Source: Candidatus Vagococcus giribetii (lineage in GTDB: Bacteria; Bacillota; Bacilli; Lactobacillales; Vagococcaceae). From it: DNA of 35,700 nt. Both the position numbers and the translations under genes were made by a program. This document shows positions 24,913 through 33,412 of this stretch, one piece after another (position 1 is the stretch's first letter; every line of letters begins with the position of its first letter). Below the pieces are notes generated by a model. The model made no database searches. It saw only the letters and a program-made list of their open reading frames with translations, and was not told where the DNA came from. The stretch is taken from NCBI RefSeq assembly GCF_017316185.1, contig NZ_JAFLVX010000014.1:345-36044 (forward strand). Reading direction: 5' to 3'.

Positions 24913-26153
24913 TAGTCATTGGTGGTGGTCCAGCAGGATTAGCAGCAGCCTTAAGTGCTTACGAGAACGGCCTTAAAAAGGTTTTGATTGTCGAACGTGA
25001 CGTTGAATTAGGTGGTATTTTAAATCAATGTATTCACAACGGATTTGGTCTTCATTATTTTAAAGAGGAGTTAACTGGACCAGAGTACGCTGGTAAGTTT
25101 ATTGAAAAAGTACAAGAAACACCTATTGAGATTATGTTAGATACGATCTGTTTAGAAGTGACAGAAGACAAACAAGTTCATGTGATGAATAAAACGCAAG
25201 GTTATCAAATACTAGAAGCAAAAGCTATTATTCTAGCTATGGGTTGTCGTGAGAGAACAAGAGGAGCTATTCAATTACCTGGAGCAAGACCAGCAGGCAT
25301 TATGACAGCAGGAGCAGCTCAGCGATACGTGAACATGGAAGGTTACATGGTTGGAAAGAAAGTAGTTATTTTAGGCTCAGGAGATATTGGTTTAGTGATG
25401 GCTAGACGAATGACTTTAGAAGGAGCAGAAGTATTGGCTTGTATTGAAGTTATGCCCTACTCTGGTGGACTTAATCGAAACATCGTTCAGTGCTTACACG
25501 ACTTTGATATTCCTCTTTACCTCTCACATAGCATTATAGATATTAAAGGAAATGAGCGCTTAGAGTCGATTACTATGGCTCAGATTGACGCAAATCGCAA
25601 CGTAATTCCTGGAACAGAAGAAGTGATTGAATGCGACACCCTATTGTTATCAGTTGGTTTGATTCCAGAAAACGAGCTATCTAGAAAAATGGGTGTTGAG
25701 ATGGACAAAAAAACTAAAGGAGCTCTTGTTTTTGAAAATAGAGAAACATCGATTCCTGGTATTTTTGCTTGTGGGAATGTGTTACACGTTCATGATTTAG
25801 TAGATAACGTGAGTGCTGAAAGTGCGATAGCTGGAAGTGCGGCGGCAGATTTTGTGAAGGAGCTTAATCATTCCTTAGAAGAAGCAATTAATCTTACAAA
25901 TGGCGAGGGTGTGACATATGTTCTCCCACAAAAAATTAGAAGAAATCATGTGGATAAACGAGTAGATGTTTATTTTAGAGTGAATAAAGTAATGGAGTCG
26001 TGTGAAGTTATTATTAGCCATCACGGTGAAGTTATCACAACATTCAAGAAGAAAGATTTGGCGCCAGGCGAGATGGAATCATTGAAATTAAGAAAAAAAT
26101 TTATTGATGATGAGTCTATTTCAGATTTAGAAATTTCAATCAAGGAGGGATAG
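24900..26153 (+). CDS. FAD/NAD-dependent oxidoreductase, partner of the GlpA-like protein
   Basis: A 417-residue pyridine-nucleotide-disulfide-type flavoprotein. FAD binding is at GGGPAGLAAA (residues 8-17), a second Rossmann site at GSGDIGLVMARR probably binds NAD(P), and GIFACGNVLHVHDLVDNVS is the FAD-ribityl block. The redox CxxC of thioredoxin or lipoamide reductases is absent, so electrons must leave by another route, for instance through the iron-sulfur partner. It has ILNQCIHNGFGL and MGCRERTRGAIQ blocks seen in the oxidoreductases that accompany GlpA-like and DUF1667 genes in clostridia and Thermotoga. GGAGG lies upstream, and the start overlaps the previous gene. Confidence 0.85.
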   Translation: MYNVIVIGGGPAGLAAALSAYENGLKKVLIVERDVELGGILNQCIHNGFGLHYFKEELTGPEYAGKFIEKVQETPIEIMLDTICLEVTEDKQVHVMNKTQGYQILEAKAIILAMGCRERTRGAIQLPGARPAGIMTAGAAQRYVNMEGYMVGKKVVILGSGDIGLVMARRMTLEGAEVLACIEVMPYSGGLNRNIVQCLHDFDIPLYLSHSIIDIKGNERLESITMAQIDANRNVIPGTEEVIECDTLLLSVGLIPENELSRKMGVEMDKKTKGALVFENRETSIPGIFACGNVLHVHDLVDNVSAESAIAGSAAADFVKELNHSLEEAINLTNGEGVTYVLPQKIRRNHVDKRVDVYFRVNKVMESCEVIISHHGEVITTFKKKDLAPGEMESLKLRKKFIDDESISDLEISIKEG

Positions 26154-26155
26154 AG

Positions 26156-26509
26156 ATGGCAGAACTAATTTGTATTGTATGCCCTAAAGGATGCCATTTA
26201 CATGTTGATGAACAAAATGAATACCGTGTCACAGGCAATCATTGTAAAAAAGGCGAGGTTTACGGGAAACAAGAATTGATTAATCCAGTCAGAACCATTA
26301 CATCAACTTGTAAGATCAACCATGGACAACTTCCAAGGATACCAGTAAAAACAAGTGATACTATTCCAAAAGGGAAAATGTTTGAGATTATGAAAGAAAT
26401 CAACCATGTGGTGTTAGAAGCTCCTGTTGCTGCTGGGGACTTAATTATTGAAAATGTGTTAGATACAGGCGTTGACGTCATTGCTTGTAAAGAAATGATT
26501 AGAATTTAA
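26156..26509 (+). CDS. DUF1667 protein with four conserved cysteines
   Basis: A 117-residue protein starting 2 bp after the oxidoreductase, with GGAGGG upstream. Cys6, Cys9, Cys13 and Cys30 (CX2CX3C then C) in CIVCPKGCHLHV and GNHCKKGE form a pattern that could hold an iron-sulfur cluster, similar to the N-terminal cluster of some molybdopterin oxidoreductases. Cys52 and Cys112 are further cysteines. DUF1667 proteins are typically found with the two flavoproteins upstream, so I take this as the third subunit, perhaps the electron outlet. Its biochemical role is unknown. Confidence 0.85.
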   Translation: MAELICIVCPKGCHLHVDEQNEYRVTGNHCKKGEVYGKQELINPVRTITSTCKINHGQLPRIPVKTSDTIPKGKMFEIMKEINHVVLEAPVAAGDLIIENVLDTGVDVIACKEMIRI

Positions 26510-26530
26510 CTTAACTAGGAGGAAACAAAC

Positions 26531-26980
26531 ATGACATTAGTAAAAATCGTATACGCATCAAATACAGGAAACACAGAAGGTATTTCTGAATATTTAGAGG
26601 AAGCGTTTGAAGAATTAGATGTATCAGTTGAAAGAGAAGAAGCAGGGGATGTTGATAGCGATTATTTTGAAGATGCAGATATCGCTATTATCGCTACATT
26701 CACTGATGGAGACGGAGAGATTCCATTTGATTTTGAAGATTTCTATGAAGACATTGTTGATGAAGATTTAAGTGGTAAGTTATTTGCAGTAGTTGGTAGT
26801 GGTGACAGTGAACTTTATCCAGATTATTTCTGTCATGCAGCTATTTCATTTGAAAAAGCTATGAGTGAAACAGGTGCTACTAAAGCATATGACACCCTAA
26901 AAATTGAAAACGATGCAGATAGCGACGATGTGACTCGTATCAACGAATTAGCCAAAGAGGTTGTGGCAAAACTATCTTAG
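26531..26980 (+). CDS. Flavodoxin
   Basis: A 149-residue acidic electron carrier. The FMN phosphate loop is SNTGNTE (residues 10-16); ATFTDGDGEIPFDFEDFYEDI and VVGSGDSELYPDYFCHAA are the two loops around the flavin ring. It ferries single electrons at low potential in the cytoplasm. The start is 21 bp after the DUF1667 gene and has TAGGAGGAAAC upstream, and no terminator lies between, so it belongs to the same transcript. The next gene, a pyruvate:flavodoxin oxidoreductase, is its obvious electron donor; the flavoproteins before it may also exchange electrons with it. Confidence 0.94.
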   Translation: MTLVKIVYASNTGNTEGISEYLEEAFEELDVSVEREEAGDVDSDYFEDADIAIIATFTDGDGEIPFDFEDFYEDIVDEDLSGKLFAVVGSGDSELYPDYFCHAAISFEKAMSETGATKAYDTLKIENDADSDDVTRINELAKEVVAKLS

Positions 26981-26999
26981 GAAAAAGAGGGAGAGACAA

Positions 27000-29900
27000 A
27001 TGAAAAAAACAAAAACCATGGATGGCAACACAGCTGCCGCTTACGTTTCTTATGCTTTTACAGAAGTAGCTGCCATATACCCAATTACACCTAGTTCAAC
27101 AATGGCAGAGCTTGTTGATGATTGGTCATCTAAAAAAACTAAGAATATATTTGGTGAACCAGTGAAAGTAGTTGAAATGCAATCAGAAGCTGGAGCAGCT
27201 GGGACTGTTCACGGCTCACTCAAAACAGGCGTTCTAACCTCAACTTACACAGCTTCTCAAGGGTTGTTGTTAATGATTCCTAATATGTATAAAATTGCTG
27301 GGGAGTTACTTCCGACTGTTTTTCATGTGACTGCTAGAGCGATTGCTACAAATGCTTTAAGTATCTTTGGTGATCATTCAGATGTTATGGCAACAAGACA
27401 AACTGGATTTGCCATGTTATGTGAAGGAAGCGTTCAGGAAGTCATGGATTTATCCGGTGTGGCTCATTTGGCTAGTATTGAAAGTAGTTTGCCATTTTTA
27501 AACTTTTTTGATGGTTTTAGAACAAGTCACGAGTTACAAAAAATTGAAGTGATTGATTACGACGATTTGAAAGGTTTAGTCGACTATGACCAATTAGAGG
27601 CTTTTAGAAAACGCGGCCTTAATCCGAATACACCTACTGTATCAGGAACGGCTCAAAACCCAGATATTTATTTCCAATCAAGAGAAACCGTGAATCAACA
27701 TTATATAGAGTTACCAAAAATTGTACAAAAATACATGAAAGAAATTAATGCTATAAGAGGAACTGACTACGATTTGACGACTTACTATGGTCATGAAGAA
27801 GCAACAGAAGTTATTATTTCTATGGGATCAGCGACACCAACAATTCGTCAAACTGTAGATTATTTAAATGGACAAGGGCGAAAAGTGGGACACATTGCGA
27901 TTCATCTATACCGACCATTTCCTACAGAAAACTTGTTAGAAAAATTACCTAAAACAGTTGAAAAAGTAGCTGTTTTAGACCGAACAAAAGAGCCTGGCTC
28001 AGACGGAGAACCTCTGTTTTTAGATGTTCAAAGTGCGTTGTATGAACACTCTAATCATCCGCTTATTATAGGTGGTAGGTATGGTATTGGCTCAAAAGAT
28101 GTCACACCGAATCAAATTGTCTCTGTTTTTGATCACTTACTTGTAGATAAATCAGAGATGAAACGTCGATTTACCATTGGGATTGAAGATGATTTGACTC
28201 ACTTGTCACTACCTATGACTCCTGTTCTTGATTTAACACCAAAAAGTACCTTCCAAGGTAAGTTCTGGGGATTTGGCTCAGATGGGACAGTTGGTGCCAA
28301 TAAACAAGCCATTAAAATTATTGGGGATCATACCGACCAGTATGCTCAAGCTTATTTCTCTTATGATTCTAAAAAATCAGGAGGTCTAACAGTCTCTCAC
28401 TTAAGATTTGGTGAGGAGCCGATTAATTCGATTTACTTAGTGGAACATCCAGATTTTGTTGGTTGTCATAATGCGGCTTATATTCACAAGTATGACTTGA
28501 TTAAGGGATTGAAAAAAGGAGGAACTTTCTTACTCAATACGGTTTGGAGTGAGGAGAAAGTGTTAAAACTTTTACCTAAGCATTTGAAACAATACATTGG
28601 AGAAAATGATATTCAGTTTTATATTATTAATGCCATGGATATTGCTCAAGAAGAGGGGTTAGGTCGACGAATTAATACAGTGATGTCTACTGCCTTTTTC
28701 GAATTAACTGGCTTGATGCCACGAGAAGAGTACTTGCCATTACTGAAAGAAGAAATAAAAGCGACTTATGGGAAAAAATCATCAGAAGTTGTAGAAAGAA
28801 ATTGGCGAGTTATTGATAAAACATTTGATGCTTTAGTAAAAGTAGGCGTCCCAAGTGATTGGGCAAGCATTGAAGTAACAGAGAAAAAAGAAACAACAGA
28901 GGTTCCTGCTTATGTTAAAAATATTGTAGAACCGATTGAGCGACAAGAAGGTAACAGTTTGTCTGTTAAAACACTAATTGATAACGGTATGTTGGGAGGA
29001 AATATGCCACTTGGAACAGCTGCCTATGAAAAACGAGGCATTGCTCTTGAAGTTCCTGAGTGGATTCCTGAAGCGTGTACCATGTGTAATGAATGTGCCT
29101 TTGTGTGTCCTCATGCGGCTATCCGTCCTTTCTTAGCTAGTGAAGAAGAGATGAGTGAAGCGCCTGCTGGGTACATCACTCGTGATTTCAAAGGGAAAGA
29201 TGGATTGAATTACCGGATACAAGTGTCGGTTGAAGACTGTACAGGATGTGGTTTATGTGTGGAAGCTTGTCCGGCAAAAGAAAAAGCACTAATTATGCGA
29301 CCTTTTGAAGAGCAACAAGCAGAAGCAATTAACTGGGCCTTTTCAATGACTTTAAAACACAAAGAAAATCCAGTCAAAAAGGAATCAGTGAAAGGTTCTC
29401 AATTTGAACAACCTTTACTAGAATTCTCAGGAGCTTGTTCTGGTTGTGGCGAAACGCCTTATGTTAAATTATTAACGCAATTGTTTGGTGATCGAATGAT
29501 GGTAGCCAATACAACTGGTTGTTCTTCTATCTGGGGAGCATCTGCGCCAACGACACCGTACACAACTAATCAATTCGGTCAAGGTCCAGCTTGGAGTAAT
29601 TCCCTATTTGAAGACAACGCGGAATTTGGTTTTGGGATGTATGTGGCGAACCAAGTCAAACGCAATCGTGTGGCAGACAAAATTGAAAAGCTTGTTGCTA
29701 GTCAAGAAGGCAGTCCTGAAACAAGAAAACTTATGGAAGAGTGGCTTGCTAAAAAAGAAGAAGGTCAAGGAACACGCCAACGGGCAACTCGTTTATTAGA
29801 AGCGATAACACAAGAAAAGTCAGATGTATTTAATGAGTTGGCAACTGATAGCCATATGTTTGTCAAACCAAGTCAATGGATGATTGGTGGAGACGGCTGG

Positions 29901-30533
29901 GCATATGATATTGGTTTTGGTGGAATCGATCATGTCCTTGCTTCAGGAGAAGACATCAATATCTTGGTGATGGATAATGAGTTGTACGCTAACACTGGTG
30001 GTCAAATGTCTAAAGCGACGTCTCAATCTGCTGTGGCTAAATTTGCAGCTTCAGGTAAAAAGACGACTAAGAAAGATTTAGGTATGATGGCTGCTACTTA
30101 TGGCAATGTTTATGTAGCTCAAATTTCGATCAATGCCCATCCAAATCAAGCGATTAAAGCCATCACAGAGGCTGAAAGTTACCCTGGTCCATCTCTTATT
30201 ATTGGTTATACACCTTGTATTAATCATGGGATTAAGGGTGGCATGAGCCATGCGTTATTAAATGCCCAAGAAGCTGTAGAGTCAGGTTACTGGCAGTTAT
30301 ATCGCTACGATCCACGTTTAGCAGAAAAAGGCAAAGACCCAATGCGAGTGGACTATAAAAAGGCTGATACAGATAAAATACCAGAATTTTTAGAGACACA
30401 AACTCGTTTTTCATCATTAATTAATGTATTTAAAGACGAGGGAAAAGTAGAAGAGATGTATGATAATACAAAAGAAGATGTGATAGATCGTAGAGAGAAC
30501 TATGAACGACTATCTCAATTAAATAAGAAATAA
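27000..30533 (+). CDS. nifJ: Pyruvate:ferredoxin (flavodoxin) oxidoreductase
   Basis: A 1177-residue single-chain PFOR, the usual length. It oxidises pyruvate and CoA to acetyl-CoA and CO2 and passes electrons to flavodoxin or ferredoxin. N-terminal YPITPSSTMAE is the pyruvate/TPP domain; two [4Fe-4S] motifs sit at Cys693-Cys703 (CTMCNECAFVC) and Cys747-Cys757 (CTGCGLCVEAC). CSGCGETPY and TTGCSSIWG supply ligands for the third cluster, and GDGWAYDIG (964-972) with DNELYANTGGQMSKAT binds TPP-Mg. The start is the ATG at 27000, after AGGGAGAG; a frame from 26961 overlaps the flavodoxin gene and is rejected. PFOR is uncommon in Lactobacillales, which mostly use pyruvate dehydrogenase or formate lyase. 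Confidence 0.95.
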   Translation: MKKTKTMDGNTAAAYVSYAFTEVAAIYPITPSSTMAELVDDWSSKKTKNIFGEPVKVVEMQSEAGAAGTVHGSLKTGVLTSTYTASQGLLLMIPNMYKIAGELLPTVFHVTARAIATNALSIFGDHSDVMATRQTGFAMLCEGSVQEVMDLSGVAHLASIESSLPFLNFFDGFRTSHELQKIEVIDYDDLKGLVDYDQLEAFRKRGLNPNTPTVSGTAQNPDIYFQSRETVNQHYIELPKIVQKYMKEINAIRGTDYDLTTYYGHEEATEVIISMGSATPTIRQTVDYLNGQGRKVGHIAIHLYRPFPTENLLEKLPKTVEKVAVLDRTKEPGSDGEPLFLDVQSALYEHSNHPLIIGGRYGIGSKDVTPNQIVSVFDHLLVDKSEMKRRFTIGIEDDLTHLSLPMTPVLDLTPKSTFQGKFWGFGSDGTVGANKQAIKIIGDHTDQYAQAYFSYDSKKSGGLTVSHLRFGEEPINSIYLVEHPDFVGCHNAAYIHKYDLIKGLKKGGTFLLNTVWSEEKVLKLLPKHLKQYIGENDIQFYIINAMDIAQEEGLGRRINTVMSTAFFELTGLMPREEYLPLLKEEIKATYGKKSSEVVERNWRVIDKTFDALVKVGVPSDWASIEVTEKKETTEVPAYVKNIVEPIERQEGNSLSVKTLIDNGMLGGNMPLGTAAYEKRGIALEVPEWIPEACTMCNECAFVCPHAAIRPFLASEEEMSEAPAGYITRDFKGKDGLNYRIQVSVEDCTGCGLCVEACPAKEKALIMRPFEEQQAEAINWAFSMTLKHKENPVKKESVKGSQFEQPLLEFSGACSGCGETPYVKLLTQLFGDRMMVANTTGCSSIWGASAPTTPYTTNQFGQGPAWSNSLFEDNAEFGFGMYVANQVKRNRVADKIEKLVASQEGSPETRKLMEEWLAKKEEGQGTRQRATRLLEAITQEKSDVFNELATDSHMFVKPSQWMIGGDGWAYDIGFGGIDHVLASGEDINILVMDNELYANTGGQMSKATSQSAVAKFAASGKKTTKKDLGMMAATYGNVYVAQISINAHPNQAIKAITEAESYPGPSLIIGYTPCINHGIKGGMSHALLNAQEAVESGYWQLYRYDPRLAEKGKDPMRVDYKKADTDKIPEFLETQTRFSSLINVFKDEGKVEEMYDNTKEDVIDRRENYERLSQLNKK

Positions 30534-30540
30534 ACACTTT

Positions 30541-30584
30541 GAGGCTTAGACATGAATTTGCTTATTTATGTCTAAGCTTCTTTT
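30541..30584 (+). terminator. Terminator of the glp-flavodoxin-PFOR operon
   Basis: A 13-bp stem with one G-U pair, GAGGCTTAGACAT (30541-30553) with ATGTCTAAGCTTC (30568-30580), is followed by TTTT. It ends the transcript that began at the promoter near 23347. Confidence 0.8.
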
Positions 30585-30624
30585 GTTATAATGGGGGTAA
30601 TAAGAAGAAAATGAGGATAAATCA

Positions 30625-31614
30625 ATGAAATTAACCATTAGAGAAATCGCTAGTTTAGCTGGTGTTTCAACGACAACTGTATCTCATATTTTAAATGACA
30701 AAGGACAGCGCTTTAGTGAAGAGATTAGAGAAAAAGTATTAAAGATAGTGGAAGAGCATAACTATTCACCTAATTATTTTGCCTCTAATATCATAAAAAA
30801 TAAATCCCGATTAATCGGTGTTATTGTTCCGGATATAACAGAAGTTTTTGCTTCTACCTTGATTAACTTGATTAGAAAACCTTTAAATGAAGAAGGGTAC
30901 AACCTAATGACCTGTGAATCTTCAAGTAGTTTAGAAGAAGAGTTGGCTTTACTTGAAAGGTATCGTCAATTGTCTGCAGAAGCGATTCTCATGTTTACAT
31001 CGAGTAAGTTATCAGAAAAGATTACGAATAATCGTTATCACGGTATTCCAGTTGTCTTTATCGATGCAGGAATTAATGATAATTATTATGGGAAGATATT
31101 CTTTAACGAATACGACACAGCCGTTAGGGCTATTAATTGGCTCATTAAAAAAGGGCATAGCCATATCGGCTTAATCACTGCTAATGACAAACAACATGCT
31201 TTTCCAGAAAGAGCTGATGCTTATTACGACGCCTTAGCAGCTAATGGTCTATCTTTAAATAAACAATATGTAGTGAAAACAGAATTTACAATTGAAAAAG
31301 GCTATGAAGGTACCCAAAAATTATTGCAACAAGAGAAGCTAACGGCAATTTTTTGTTGTGACGATAATTTGGCTTTAGGTTGTTATCAAGCCATTTATGA
31401 TGCTGGAAAAGTAGTAAATCAAGATATTGATATTATCGGTTTTGATGGTGTTGAAATACTTAAACACATTAGACCAAAAGTAAAAACGTTGCACCTTCCC
31501 TTTGGAGATTTTGGTGATTTAATAGCAACTAAAATCATCACGGCTATTGCAGAGCCTTTAAAAAAACAACCAGATACTTATTTCAATATGATTTTTAATG
31601 AAGGAGAAGAGTGA
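30625..31614 (+). CDS. LacI-family transcriptional regulator
   Basis: A 329-residue repressor. The N-terminal helix-turn-helix and hinge (REIASLAGVSTTTVSHILN, residues 5-24, then the SPNYFASNI segment) are standard LacI/RbsR. Residues about 62-320 form the periplasmic-binding-protein-like sugar sensor (LIGVIVPDITEVFASTLI, GHSHIGLITA, AIFCCDDNLALGCYQAI, IDIIGFDG). The effector cannot be told from sequence, and no transporter or sugar gene is next to it. GAGGAT lies upstream of the ATG. The stop overlaps the next gene, so it starts an operon with the GNAT gene and the broken WYL gene. Confidence 0.9.
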   Translation: MKLTIREIASLAGVSTTTVSHILNDKGQRFSEEIREKVLKIVEEHNYSPNYFASNIIKNKSRLIGVIVPDITEVFASTLINLIRKPLNEEGYNLMTCESSSSLEEELALLERYRQLSAEAILMFTSSKLSEKITNNRYHGIPVVFIDAGINDNYYGKIFFNEYDTAVRAINWLIKKGHSHIGLITANDKQHAFPERADAYYDALAANGLSLNKQYVVKTEFTIEKGYEGTQKLLQQEKLTAIFCCDDNLALGCYQAIYDAGKVVNQDIDIIGFDGVEILKHIRPKVKTLHLPFGDFGDLIATKIITAIAEPLKKQPDTYFNMIFNEGEE

Positions 31615-32042
31615 TGATTGTTAAGGAAATAGGGTTAAGTGAAAATCAAGCAATGTTGCATCAAATACTCGAACAACACCAAATAGAGAGAACAGGACAT
31701 AAATCAGAAAAAAGCGACATGGTTTCATTTTGCTTAACTATTAACCATGAGTATGCTGGAGGAGTTGTCGCAAAGAAAACAGGTAACAGACTCCATATAT
31801 CTCTGTTGGGAGTAAGTCCTCAACATAGACATAAAGGATATGGTGAGACGTTAATAAAAAGAATGGAACAAGAAGCTAGAAATAACAACTGTCGCCATGT
31901 GACAGTTAATACTCAGGATTTTCAAGGTTTGTCCTTTTATCAAAAGTTAGGTTTTCATATCTTTGGTGAAATCAAAGATTGCCCTTATGAAGGAACGACT
32001 AAGTATTACTTACTGAAAGAATTAACAGAGGAAAAGTCATGA
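31614..32042 (+). CDS. GNAT-family N-acetyltransferase
   Basis: A 142-residue GNAT enzyme. The strand HISLLGVSPQ is followed by the acetyl-CoA loop HRHKGYGETLI, then VTVNTQDFQGLSFYQKLGFHIFGE, the typical C-terminal half with the conserved Tyr. Substrate unknown. I take the ATG at 31614, seven bases after AGGAG; a GTG at 31611 would add one residue. It shares one base with the LacI stop and its own stop overlaps the next gene by ATGA, so all three are translationally coupled. Confidence 0.85.
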   Translation: MIVKEIGLSENQAMLHQILEQHQIERTGHKSEKSDMVSFCLTINHEYAGGVVAKKTGNRLHISLLGVSPQHRHKGYGETLIKRMEQEARNNNCRHVTVNTQDFQGLSFYQKLGFHIFGEIKDCPYEGTTKYYLLKELTEEKS

Positions 32043-32962
32043 AAATTGAACGGTTAATGTCGATTATTGTCACGTTGCTAGCTAAAAAAAGTGTCACAGC
32101 TAGCGAATTAGCCGAGAGGTTTCAAGTAACTACAAGGACTATTTACCGTGATATTGATACGTTAAGTTTGGCGGGGATACCTATTTATTCTAAGAAGGGA
32201 ATAAATGGCGGATTTTATTTAGATGAAGATTATAAACTAACGAATTTGTTTTTTTCAGATGCAGAAAAACAGTTTATTTATGAGGTGAGTCACGGTTTAA
32301 CGAAGAGTGTCTCTCATCCAGATTTCGAAGAACTAAATCAAAAAATGAGTTATTTAGTCGATGCATCGAAAAAAGCAACACCCTACTTGTTTGATTTTAC
32401 CTTGTGGAAGACAAGTCAAGTGATGCTAGAAAAAATTGAGCAAGGCATTGAAGAAAATAAAACAATCACTTTCGAGTATGTGTCCTATAAAGGTGAAACA
32501 ACTTTTAGAGAAGTGCAGCCAATTAACCTCGTTTATAAATCTTAAGTGTGGTACGTCTATGCGTATTGTTTAATGAGGCAAGACTATCGTTTATTTCGAA
32601 TAAGTCGAATGAGACAGGTAGTGTTACTAACAAATACCTTTGATCCCAATACGCATCAGCAGATGACTAAAACAACCCTTGATTCATTTTATTCTGGACT
32701 TGAAATTAAAGTTGAGATGACTGAGGTGTCTCTAGAGTTTGATAAAAAAGCAAGAGTTAAAGTCTATGATACTTTTCAGGTTAAGGATATTATTGAGTTA
32801 GATGACGTATTATTAGTTAATAAAAAATGTCCTAAAGATTCGTGGTTAGTTGAGATGTTGCTTAGCTTTGGTGGAAGTGTCAGAGTGATGTCACCAGAAT
32901 GGCTAAAAATAGACATAATGAATGAGGCAAAACAAATTTTGGCTAAATATGACATAATGTAG
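32039..32962 (+). pseudogene. HTH-WYL (YafY-type) transcriptional regulator with an in-frame stop
   Basis: Two reading frames in the same phase, 32039-32545 and 32546-32962, join into one WYL regulator interrupted only by TAA at 32543-32545. The first 168 residues hold a winged helix (TASELAERFQVTTRTIYRDIDTL) and the start of the WYL domain (FEYVSYKGETTFREVQPINLVYKS). The second 138 residues continue it directly with WYVYAYC and RLFRISRM, then the C-terminal WCX part. Relatives have one ordinary residue where the stop is, so a single base change is enough. The downstream frame begins with GTG immediately after TAA but has no ribosome binding site. Sequencing error, recent nonsense mutation or read-through cannot be separated here. 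Confidence 0.8.
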
Positions 32963-33009
32963 TCAATTTCGTTTGTTAGGATAAATATATAGGAGAGGAG
33001 ATAGCAGAG

Positions 33010-33408
33010 ATGAAAACAAGTCAATTTAAAGTAGAGAGCTGGCAAGAAGAATGGGTTGTAGAGGGTCAACTAGCTCATGCACAAGCAACGTATTCAATAG
33101 AAGGAGACTTGAAAGGTAGTATTCAAGTTGATTACAGTATGTATTATTTTGATTACAATAAAGCGGACGTTCATCAATCTACCAGTCGATTTGAAGGGTT
33201 TGGTATTTTCACAGGGGAGATTGATGGACAAAAGGGTAGTTTTAGTTACTATGACCGTGGTCTGTACTTAGAGTCTAGTTTTGATACATCAATAGAGATT
33301 ATTGCTGGCAGTGGGACAGGTGATTTTAAGACTATTGAAGGAAGTGGTTCTTATCGCCCCGTAGGAAGCAACATGGAAATGACCATCAATCTAAAGATGG
33401 GGGATTAA
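33010..33408 (+). CDS. DUF3224 domain-containing protein
   Basis: A 132-residue protein matching the DUF3224 pattern, a small lipocalin-like beta barrel: an N-terminal FKVESWQEEW, a middle DYSMYYFDYNK, GFGIFTGEIDGQKGSFSYYDRG and the late IIAGSGTGDFKTIEGSGSYRP. The family has no settled function. It starts 47 bp after the WYL regulator, with AGGAGATAG upstream, and is followed 4 bp later by a GyrI-like gene, so it probably belongs to the regulator's operon or target unit. Confidence 0.8.
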   Translation: MKTSQFKVESWQEEWVVEGQLAHAQATYSIEGDLKGSIQVDYSMYYFDYNKADVHQSTSRFEGFGIFTGEIDGQKGSFSYYDRGLYLESSFDTSIEIIAGSGTGDFKTIEGSGSYRPVGSNMEMTINLKMGD

Positions 33409-33412
33409 CTAG

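Noticed and set aside
26961-26999. Earlier start for PFOR overlapping the flavodoxin gene
   Set aside because: The extra 13 residues are unconserved, while the ATG at 27000 has AGGGAGAG at good distance and the usual family N-terminus.
29608-29799. 63-residue forward open frame inside nifJ
   Set aside because: It is out of frame within a strongly conserved gene, with no start signals of its own.
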